Assembly: GCA_937890245.1 (NCBI GenBank)
Contig: CALACF010000369.1
Location: 1 to 8,886 of the forward strand
DNA: 8,886 nucleotides
Direction of reading: 5' to 3'
Origin: an uncultured Flavobacteriales bacterium
Lineage (GTDB): Bacteria > Bacteroidota > Bacteroidia > Flavobacteriales_D > Sanyastnellaceae
Shown: positions 1-5,724 of the stretch, piece after piece
How positions within the stretch are numbered: position 1 is the stretch's first letter
Layout of the letters: each line of letters opens with the position of its first letter
Translations under genes and position numbers: made by a program
Notes under the pieces: model-generated
What the model was told of the DNA's origin: nothing
What the model saw: the letters and a program-made list of their open reading frames with translations, nothing else
The model's database searches: none

Positions 1-1965
1 CCGATCATCAAGAAATTCTTGTACTCAGATCACGAGATTTTTCTTCGCGAACTCGTCTCCAATGCGGTAGACGCCACACAAAAACGAAAGGCCCTCATTC
101 GTGTGGGCGAGCTGAAAGGCTCGGCAGAAAATGCCCAGGTTGAGGTGGTCATCGACAAGGAAGCCCGCACATTGACCATCAGCGACGCTGGAATTGGCAT
201 GACGGCGGATGAGATCAACCAGTACATCAATGAGATTGCGCTTTCGGGCGCTACGGAATTTGTCGAAGAGTTTCAAGAGAAGTACAAGGAGCAGAGCGAC
301 GCCAAGGAGGCGCTCATCGGGCATTTCGGACTTGGATTTTACAGCGCCTTCATGGTTGCGGACCGCGTGGATATTGTGTCCTTGAGCCAGCGCGATGGCT
401 CTGAAGCTGTCAAGTGGTCATGCGACGGCAGCCCCAATTTTGAAATGACCGCCTGTGAGAAAAACAGCGCGGGAACGGATATCGTACTGCACATCGCAGA
501 GGATAGCGATGAGTTCCTTGAGGACAATCGCATCATGGGCATCCTGAACAAGTACTGCAAGTTCATGCCGGTAGCAATTGTCTGCGGTGAGGATACGCGT
601 TCAGAGGACGACCCGAAGGCGGAAGCTGACGAGGACGGCAAGACGCCACAAATTGAGATTACGACGCCGCGCGTCATCAATGACACGCCTCCCATCTGGA
701 CCAAGGCGCCCAAGGATCTCGAGCAGAAGGATTACACGGATTTCTACCGCACGCTCTACCCGATGAATTTCGAGGAGCCACTGTTCCAGATTCACTTGAA
801 TGTCGATTTTCCATTCAACTTGACCGGTGTGTTGTACTTCCCTCGTCTGAAGCCCAATATGGAGATCCAGCGCGACAAGATCCACTTGTACTCGCAGCAG
901 GTCTTCATCACGGACAATGTGGAGAACATCGTTCCTGATTTCTTGACGCTGCTGCACGGCGTGATCGATTCGCCGGACATTCCATTGAACGTCTCGCGCT
1001 CTTACCTCCAAGAGGACGGCAACGTGAAGAAGATCACTTCGCATATCTCGAAGAAGGTCAGCGACAAGCTCGGCCAGATGTTCAAGAAGGACCGTCCCGA
1101 TTTCGAGGCCAAATGGAACGACATCAAGATGTTCATTGAGTACGGTATGATGATGGACGAGAAGTTCTTCGACCGCGCGTCCAAGTTCTCGTTGTACACG
1201 GACACCTCGGGCACCAAGCGCACGATGGAGGAGCTTCTTGCTGCTGTCGCTGAGACGCACATCGACAAGGATGGCAACACCGTCTTGCTGTACGCCAACG
1301 ATTTGCAGGCCCAGCACAGCTATATCCAAGCCGCTGAAGCCGAGGGCTACACCGTCTTAATCATAGACAGCCCCTTGGTGAGTCACCTTGTGCAGAAGCT
1401 CGAAATGTCTGGCGAGAAAATGCAGATGCGCAGAGTCGATGCAGATATCGTCAGCCGTTTGATTCCGAAAGACGACGCGCTGGAGGCGATGCTGGATGCT
1501 GAATTGCAGAAAGGCATGTCCGTGGAGTTCGCGAAGCTCATGCCTTCGGGCGCTGACGCGGGCACGTTTAAAGTGGCCTTTGCGTCCATGTCGCCATCAG
1601 CAGCCCCTGTGGTGCTGACCCAAGGCGAGTTCATGCGCCGCATGAAAGACCAGCAGCGCTTTGGCGGTGGTGGCGGTATGGCCATGATGGGCAACCTGCC
1701 CGACAGCTACGATGTTGTTTTCAATGCAAACCACCCGATGATTTTGGGTTGGTCTGAGCAGAAGCCCGCCGAGCGTGAGGCTGCTGTGCGCCGTGCGATT
1801 GACTTGGCGCGTTTGAGCCAGGGCTTGCTGATGGGCGAAGAGTTGACCCGCTTTATTTCGAAGGGCTTTGATTCTCTTGCGCCACTGGCCAAGAAGAAGC
1901 CAGTGGCCAAGAAGAAGCCAGTGGCCAAGAAGAAGTCTTCAACACCGAAAGCTGCGAAGAAATGA
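1..1965 (+). CDS. htpG: Molecular chaperone HtpG (HSP90 family), 5'-truncated by window edge
   Basis: This is a cytosolic ATP-dependent HSP90 chaperone. The frame is open from base 1 and reads PIIKKFLYSDHEIFLRELVS before the TTG at 19, so the true start lies upstream; alignment to E. coli HtpG suggests about 15-17 residues are missing. In visible numbering (654 residues) the GHKL ATPase motifs are present: E17/N21/D24 of the N-box, D62-A-G-I-G-M67, and the G107-H-F-G-L-G112 lid glycines. The middle domain carries the N-V-S-R333-S-Y-L-Q-E-D segment with the ATP-contacting arginine. The C-terminal domain has a Gly/Met-rich loop near 1663-1690 and N-A-N-H-P-M-I, as in other Bacteroidota HtpGs. 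An unusual tail ends the protein: three P-(L/V)-A-K-K-K repeats then SSTPKAAKK, about 30 residues not normally needed in the family. The stop TGA (1963-1965) overlaps the lemA ATG, implying translational coupling. The identification is very secure. Confidence 0.97.
   Translation, partial: PIIKKFLYSDHEIFLRELVSNAVDATQKRKALIRVGELKGSAENAQVEVVIDKEARTLTISDAGIGMTADEINQYINEIALSGATEFVEEFQEKYKEQSDAKEALIGHFGLGFYSAFMVADRVDIVSLSQRDGSEAVKWSCDGSPNFEMTACEKNSAGTDIVLHIAEDSDEFLEDNRIMGILNKYCKFMPVAIVCGEDTRSEDDPKAEADEDGKTPQIEITTPRVINDTPPIWTKAPKDLEQKDYTDFYRTLYPMNFEEPLFQIHLNVDFPFNLTGVLYFPRLKPNMEIQRDKIHLYSQQVFITDNVENIVPDFLTLLHGVIDSPDIPLNVSRSYLQEDGNVKKITSHISKKVSDKLGQMFKKDRPDFEAKWNDIKMFIEYGMMMDEKFFDRASKFSLYTDTSGTKRTMEELLAAVAETHIDKDGNTVLLYANDLQAQHSYIQAAEAEGYTVLIIDSPLVSHLVQKLEMSGEKMQMRRVDADIVSRLIPKDDALEAMLDAELQKGMSVEFAKLMPSGADAGTFKVAFASMSPSAAPVVLTQGEFMRRMKDQQRFGGGGGMAMMGNLPDSYDVVFNANHPMILGWSEQKPAEREAAVRRAIDLARLSQGLLMGEELTRFISKGFDSLAPLAKKKPVAKKKPVAKKKSSTPKAAKK
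1882..1935 (+). repeat. Three tandem 18-bp repeats coding for the HtpG Lys-rich tail
   Basis: There are three back-to-back copies of CCAGTGGCCAAGAAGAAG at 1882-1899, 1900-1917 and 1918-1935. Only the first differs, with CCACTGG instead of CCAGTGG. The units are in frame and code P-L-A-K-K-K once and P-V-A-K-K-K twice. The single base change makes unit 1 complementary to units 2 and 3: GCCACTGG (1881-1888) pairs perfectly with CCAGTGGC (1900-1907) across an 11-nt loop. Near identity at DNA level suggests recent duplication or replication slippage, so copy number may vary between strains. Confidence 0.9.
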
Positions 1966-2549
1966 AGAAGCATTTGCGCTGGGCCATCCCATTGGGCCTG
2001 ATCATCATCGTGGGAATGAATGCCATGGGCAGCTACAACGGTTTTGTCGACGCAGAAGAGCGTGTCGGCGGGCTGTGGGCTGATGTCGAGACGCAATACC
2101 AACGCCGATTTGACTTGATTCCCAACCTGGTCGCAACCGTTCAAGGTGTGGCAGATTTCGAGAAGAGCACGCTGGTCGAAGTGACGCAGGCGCGCGCTTC
2201 TGCCATGCAGGCCATGCAGCAGGTGGGCGAAGGCGGCAGCGTTGCCGATTTCGATCAAAAGAACATGGTATTTGGTTCGGCGCTTCGTGGCATGCTGGGA
2301 TACTCCGAGCAGTACCCCGAACTCAAGGCCAACCAGAATTTCATGGACCTCCAGCACCAGCTTGAGGGAACAGAAAACCGGGTGGCTGTTGCTAGACGCG
2401 ACTTCAACGACGGCGTCAAAGGCTACAACAGCCAGGTTAGGAAGATCCCTGGGTCATTCTGGGCCGGCATGTTGGGCTTTGAAAAGAAGGAGTACTTCGA
2501 AGCGGCTGTGGCTGCTGCTGAAGCGCCAAAAGTGAGCTTTGGCGAATGA
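1962..2549 (+). CDS. lemA: LemA family protein
   Basis: This 195-residue protein has the full-length LemA layout. A short positive N-terminus (MKKHLR) is followed by one hydrophobic helix at about residues 7-24, then an alpha-helical domain expected outside the cytoplasmic membrane. Family hallmarks are visible: QYQRR (45-49) followed by DLIPNLV, the YPELKA segment, LEGTENR, the arginine/asparagine-rich RRDFNDGVKGYN and the C-terminal YFEAA...AP.VSF ending. The start ATG overlaps the htpG stop as ATGA, and the stop TGA overlaps the next ATG in the same way, so translation probably proceeds by re-initiation. No clear Shine-Dalgarno precedes it. LemA proteins commonly neighbour TPM-domain genes, as here, or the HtpX protease. 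The molecular function is not established; a role in membrane or envelope maintenance is inference. Confidence 0.95.
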   Translation: MKKHLRWAIPLGLIIIVGMNAMGSYNGFVDAEERVGGLWADVETQYQRRFDLIPNLVATVQGVADFEKSTLVEVTQARASAMQAMQQVGEGGSVADFDQKNMVFGSALRGMLGYSEQYPELKANQNFMDLQHQLEGTENRVAVARRDFNDGVKGYNSQVRKIPGSFWAGMLGFEKKEYFEAAVAAAEAPKVSFGE

Positions 2550-2992
2550 GCGCTAAACAAGCCCAAGCCCTCTTTGACGAGGCGGCACAACGTGAAATCG
2601 TTGCGGCCATCGCCGCAGCAGAAGGACGCACTTCGGGCGAAATCCGCCTCCACGTCGACGGCCGATGCAAGGGGGACGTGATGGACCGCGCGGCCTTTGT
2701 GTTCGAGAAGCTCGAAATGCACAAGACCGCTTTGCGCAACGGGGTTCTGTTTTACCTCGCCACAGCCGACCGCAAGTTCGCCATCTTGGGCGATGGCGGC
2801 ATCAACGCAGCCGTGCCCGAAAACTTTTGGGACGACGTGGTGCGCGTGGTAACCCAAGGCCTGGCGGCTGGACGTCCAGCCGCGGCGCTCTCCGATGGCA
2901 TTCGCATGGCGGGCGAGCAGCTCGCAGCATTCTTCCCCGTTGCCGCGGACGACATCAACGAGCTGTCAGACGACATCAGTTTCGGCGCATGA
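2546..2992 (+). CDS. TPM domain-containing protein, small cytosolic form
   Basis: This 148-residue protein has no signal peptide or membrane segment and consists almost only of a TPM domain (TLP18.3/Psb32/MOLO-1, formerly DUF477). Supporting motifs are TSGEIRLHV (29-37), the strand RNGVLFYL (64-71), FAILGDGGIN (78-87), an amphipathic helix around GIRMAGEQLAAFF (118-130), and the acidic end DDINELSDDISF that is typical of the short TPM proteins encoded beside LemA in Bacteroidota. The start ATG overlaps the lemA stop (ATGA, 2546-2549), and its own stop overlaps the next start (2989-2992). Some TPM domains from plants have been reported as phosphatases, but no activity can be assigned here. A cytosolic location follows from the lack of any export signal. 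Confidence 0.9.
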   Translation: MSAKQAQALFDEAAQREIVAAIAAAEGRTSGEIRLHVDGRCKGDVMDRAAFVFEKLEMHKTALRNGVLFYLATADRKFAILGDGGINAAVPENFWDDVVRVVTQGLAAGRPAAALSDGIRMAGEQLAAFFPVAADDINELSDDISFGA

Positions 2993-3819
2993 AGTCGATT
3001 ACTCTCCCCAGGCTCTCAGCCCTGGCTCTATCTGTTTCACTCGCGTTTTCCCTTGCCTTCTCGTTGCAGACTGCGGCACAGGATTGCATGCCTGAGCATG
3101 GCGTTGACCATCAATTTGTCTACGATTACGCCCAGCTGATTTCAGAGCAAGATGAGGCAGCCATCCAAGGCTATCTGGCTCGCTTTACTGACTCGACTCA
3201 CCACGCCATTGTAGTGGTAACCCACGACGATTTGTGCGGACTTGAGCCGGCCGAATTCTCGGTTCAACTCGGACGGCGCTGGGGCGTCGGCATCGCCGAA
3301 GAAAACAACGGCATCGTGTTGGCCGTCCGTCCCAAGAGCGCAAGTGAACGTGGCGGCGTTTTTATCGCAGTGGGCTACGGTCTCGAAGGTGAAGTCACCG
3401 ATTTAGAAACCGGTCGAATCATCGACAACGTATTGATCCCCGCTTTCAAGCAGGGCGATTACACCGCGGGCATAGCAGGTGCTGTGCAGGTGCTCGCTGA
3501 ATTGGCATCGGGAGAACTGGCGGAATACACAGGCGGTGGCGCACCAGCGGAAGCGCCCGTTGGATTCTTCTTCTTGCCCTTCCTCATAATGGGCCTGTTC
3601 ATGCTGATTCGTGTGATGACCGCTAGAAAATACGCAGCAAGTCACGGCATGGGATTCTGGGCCGCTTGGGCCTTGATCACTGCGGCACAACGCTCACAGC
3701 GTGGGAGCTACGGACATTTCAGGGGCGGCACAGGCGGCTTCGGTGGAGGCGGTGGCGGTGGTTTCGGCGGATTTGGCGGCGGTAGTTTTGGCGGCGGCGG
3801 CGCGGGCGGTAGCTGGTAA
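2989..3819 (+). CDS. TPM domain-containing protein, exported and membrane-anchored, Gly-rich tail
   Basis: The product is 276 residues. The chosen start is the ATG at 2989, which overlaps the previous stop (ATGA) and begins a clear signal peptide: MKS, a long hydrophobic core (about residues 10-27) and a likely Ala-type cleavage site near A30, before QDC. The TPM domain spans roughly 43-180 and contains FVYDYAQLIS, the strand IVVVTHDD, NNGIVLAV (106-113) and a GYGLEG motif (129-134). A proline/alanine linker leads to a hydrophobic helix at about 191-211 and a weaker one near 218-232. From about 243 the tail is almost pure Gly/Phe and ends GGGGAGGSW, the characteristic ending of this family. 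The layout predicts an extracytoplasmic TPM domain tethered to the membrane with a short tail. It is the exported partner of the cytosolic TPM protein upstream. Longer in-frame starts at 2665 and beyond would run through the upstream gene and destroy the signal peptide. Confidence 0.93.
   Translation: MKSITLPRLSALALSVSLAFSLAFSLQTAAQDCMPEHGVDHQFVYDYAQLISEQDEAAIQGYLARFTDSTHHAIVVVTHDDLCGLEPAEFSVQLGRRWGVGIAEENNGIVLAVRPKSASERGGVFIAVGYGLEGEVTDLETGRIIDNVLIPAFKQGDYTAGIAGAVQVLAELASGELAEYTGGGAPAEAPVGFFFLPFLIMGLFMLIRVMTARKYAASHGMGFWAAWALITAAQRSQRGSYGHFRGGTGGFGGGGGGGFGGFGGGSFGGGGAGGSW
3721..3816 (+). repeat. Glycine-codon low-complexity tract
   Basis: A GGN-rich tract codes for the Gly/Phe tail of the exported TPM protein. 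Units such as GGCGGTGGCGGT and TTTGGCGGCGGT recur irregularly rather than as an exact tandem array. Such tails are normal in the family. The coding strand contains many runs of two to four G, so the DNA or mRNA might fold into a quadruplex, but no regulatory role is evident. Confidence 0.6.
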
Positions 3820-3844
3820 AAAAGGGGAACTTAAAATAGAGACG

Positions 3845-4573
3845 ATGGGCTATTCAAAGTGGATTGGAGGAGCGATAGGTTGGGCTTTGGGCGGACCGAT
3901 CGGTGGGATGCTAGGTTATGCCTTGGGCTCTGCTGCAGGCAGAAGTGCCGGGAGTGTCCCAAACCAACAGGCGGGTGGCAGGCGTCATACCGGCGGTGGT
4001 GATTTTGCTGCGGCGTTGATCGTTCTGAGTGCGGCTGTGATGCGTGCAGATGAGAAGGTGTTGCGTTCTGAATTGGACTACGTAAAACGCTTCTTCAACA
4101 ACAATTTTCCGCCAGAGCATGCCGAGAAAATGCTGTTGACGCTGCGCGAAGTGCTAAAACAACAGCAGAATACGCGGGCGATTTGCATGCAGATTCGCTC
4201 GTACATGGAGCACAGCAAACGCCTGCTTTTGCTGCAATATTTGTACGGAATTGCACAGAGTGATGGCGATGTGGACCTGCGTGAGGTCGAAGAAATTCGA
4301 AGGATGGCGATGTGGATGGGCATCAGCGAAAAGGACCGCCTTTCGATCGAAGCGAGCTTTCACACTGACGTGGCTTCACATTTTGCTGTTTTGGAAATTG
4401 AGGAGTCGGCCAGCGATGCCGAGGTCAAAAAGTCGTACCGCCGGATGGCTTTGAAGTTCCACCCCGACAAGGTGCGGGACATGGGCGAGGAGTATCAGAA
4501 GCAGGCACGCGAGCGTTTCCTGCGCATCAACGACGCCTACGAAGCGATCAAGTCCCAGCGCGGGATGAAATAG
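3845..4573 (+). CDS. TerB and J-domain (DjlA-like) co-chaperone
   Basis: This 242-residue protein has three parts. Residues 8-36 form a glycine-zipper-like hydrophobic stretch (GGAIGWALGGPIGGMLGYAL) that may insert in or dimerise at a membrane, like the N-terminus of DjlA. Residues about 50-165 form an all-helical TerB domain: FAAALIVLSAAVMRADEKV, and later YGIAQSDGDVDLREVEEIRRMA, an acidic repeat of the type that binds metal in TerB. Residues about 180-242 are a J domain with the invariant H206-P207-D208 that stimulates DnaK ATPase, followed by RFLRINDAYEAIKSQ. The architecture matches DjlA, a DnaK co-chaperone anchored at the inner membrane. The start is the ATG at 3845, 25 bp after the preceding stop; an A-rich leader without a convincing Shine-Dalgarno precedes it. 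An upstream non-ATG start at 3701 would overlap the Gly-rich tail and adds only low-complexity alanine/valine. Its last 37 bp overlap the convergent glycosyltransferase gene. Confidence 0.92.
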   Translation: MGYSKWIGGAIGWALGGPIGGMLGYALGSAAGRSAGSVPNQQAGGRRHTGGGDFAAALIVLSAAVMRADEKVLRSELDYVKRFFNNNFPPEHAEKMLLTLREVLKQQQNTRAICMQIRSYMEHSKRLLLLQYLYGIAQSDGDVDLREVEEIRRMAMWMGISEKDRLSIEASFHTDVASHFAVLEIEESASDAEVKKSYRRMALKFHPDKVRDMGEEYQKQARERFLRINDAYEAIKSQRGMK

Positions 4574-5724
4574 ATTCCGACAGCGAGTAGCACAAGGTTT
4601 GCTGCGCCAAGGGCACCACCTCTTTCCAGCCAAGCAGCTGTATCAGCTGTCCATAGGTCCGGGCTAGCGGTTGCAAAGGGGATCCATGCAAAGGCCAAGG
4701 CCGCAATGATGGCCCATCGAGCGCTGCGAGGAATTTCACTTGCAGACGGTGCTGTAAGCTTGGAAAAGATCACCATTAGCAGCGGCGCGGCGAAGATGAA
4801 ATGCTCGGAATCGGTGGCCAGTAAATTTGGGATGAGTGCGAATGCCACCGCCCATTGCGTCATTTCTCGGCGAGGATTGACCTTTTTTTGAAAGGGGCGA
4901 CCAAGCCAGATGGCGCCCACTATGGCCAACGTCCCCCAGCTGGCCAGCATGGCTGGGCGAACCGACCAACCAAAGGCCGACATCAGCAAACCTTGCACCG
5001 TATTGTTGAGGGCAGCGCCGCCTGCATTGTGGGCTGTCATGGCCTCGACCCATCGTTGGGTTGCGAAATCTGGGTGGTCAATCAGGAGCTGCGGCAATAG
5101 CAGAAAAACTGCCAAGCCAGCAATCGTGGCGGCCGCAGCGCGCCATCTCCCCTGCCACAACCACAACACGGGCAAGACCATGAAATGCGGCTTGAAGCAA
5201 AGCACCGCGGCCATGAGCAAGCCAGCGAGAACCGGTCCGATGCGCTCCGAGGACAGTGAAGCAGCGAGCACAGAGGCGGCAGCAAGCGCCATAATGTTTA
5301 CGTTGCCCAGCATCAATTCGCGGACAGCGTGTGGCGCGATGAAGACGAGCAGCAGAAGGAGCGCCGCGATAGAAACTTGGCCAGTCCTGGCTTGGACCCC
5401 CCACAGACGCTGGGTCCAGACGAGGGCGCTCGGCAAGCCGATGGCCAGCACTGTTAACGTCAGCAATGCCTGAAGCCAGAGTGAGGCGGTCCAGCCAAAC
5501 GCCTGCATCGGCGCGAAGGCAAACAATGTAGCGGGTGCGTACTTGAAGTAGCCCGAGGAAAGTCCGTATGGCACGCCGTAGAATGGCTCGCCGGAGAGCC
5601 AAGCGCCCGCAGCTCCAAAGTAGACCTTCAAATCAGCGGGATCCAAGCGTCCAACTGCCGACATCCATACCAGAAAAATTGCGCCAGCTGCAGCAATTAG
5701 GATTGTAGCCCAAACAGTTTTCAT
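4537..5724 (-). CDS. GT87 (DUF2029) family polytopic membrane glycosyltransferase
   Basis: The product is 395 residues and highly hydrophobic, with roughly nine to eleven membrane segments, the first at about residues 5-24. The family is recognised from its GT-C layout. The first extracytoplasmic loop has acidic residues D28 and D31 before VYF and W-L-S-G-E-P-F-Y, followed by F-K-Y-A-P (60-64). The signatures LMLGNVNIMALA (the family's G-Q/N-x-N motif), a CFKPHF segment in a membrane helix, LNNTVQGLL, and DSEHFIFAAPLLMV also follow. GT87 enzymes transfer sugars, classically mannose, from polyprenyl-phosphate donors on the outer face of the membrane; the substrate here is unknown. The start ATG (5724-5722) overlaps the stop of the protease gene by the ATGA arrangement. 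An ATG at 5796 would add a basic 24-residue leader inside the sorting domain of the protease and was rejected. The stop is TAG at 4539-4537, inside the convergent djlA-like gene. An A AAA AAG heptamer lies at codons 279-281. Confidence 0.87.
   Translation of the reverse strand: MKTVWATILIAAAGAIFLVWMSAVGRLDPADLKVYFGAAGAWLSGEPFYGVPYGLSSGYFKYAPATLFAFAPMQAFGWTASLWLQALLTLTVLAIGLPSALVWTQRLWGVQARTGQVSIAALLLLLVFIAPHAVRELMLGNVNIMALAAASVLAASLSSERIGPVLAGLLMAAVLCFKPHFMVLPVLWLWQGRWRAAAATIAGLAVFLLLPQLLIDHPDFATQRWVEAMTAHNAGGAALNNTVQGLLMSAFGWSVRPAMLASWGTLAIVGAIWLGRPFQKKVNPRREMTQWAVAFALIPNLLATDSEHFIFAAPLLMVIFSKLTAPSASEIPRSARWAIIAALAFAWIPFATASPDLWTADTAAWLERGGALGAANLVLLAVGIYFIPRWDLIAS
4882..4888 (-). other. dnaX-type slippery heptamer A AAA AAG in the GT87 gene
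   Basis: The minus strand reads CAA AAA AAG GTC at codons Q279-K280-K281-V282. The heptamer lies in the zero frame exactly as X XXY YYZ, like the E. coli dnaX -1 frameshift site. A -1 shift would append about 50 residues and stop near 4736, giving a shorter product without the last membrane segments. No strong stem-loop sits at the usual 5-9 nt downstream and no Shine-Dalgarno-like stimulator precedes it. Programmed frameshifting is therefore unproven; the run may simply code Lys-Lys. Confidence 0.3.

Noticed and set aside
601..1329. A 242-codon open frame antisense to htpG
   Set aside because: It lies wholly inside a secure chaperone gene, gives an Arg/Leu/Val-rich product without recognisable motifs, and is the mirror of high-GC coding sequence.
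1707..2357. A 216-codon antisense open frame spanning the htpG-lemA junction
   Set aside because: It covers two well-supported genes, and its product includes a translated mirror of the Lys-tail repeats (FFLATG units); no family resemblance.
2665..2988. Upstream extension of the exported TPM gene
   Set aside because: The extra N-terminus is the out-of-frame shadow of the cytosolic TPM gene and would bury the signal peptide; the ATG at 2989 fits the overlap pattern.
3820..3844. Possible promoter between the exported TPM gene and the DjlA-like gene
   Set aside because: The 25-bp A-rich spacer has no Bacteroidota-type -33 TTTG / -7 TAnnTTTG pair that I can see and is too short to hold both with a leader; read-through from upstream is simpler.
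4553..4565. Small inverted repeat TCCC-AGCGC-GGGA at the convergent gene ends
   Set aside because: The stem is only 4 bp and no U-tract follows on either strand, so it does not qualify as an intrinsic terminator.
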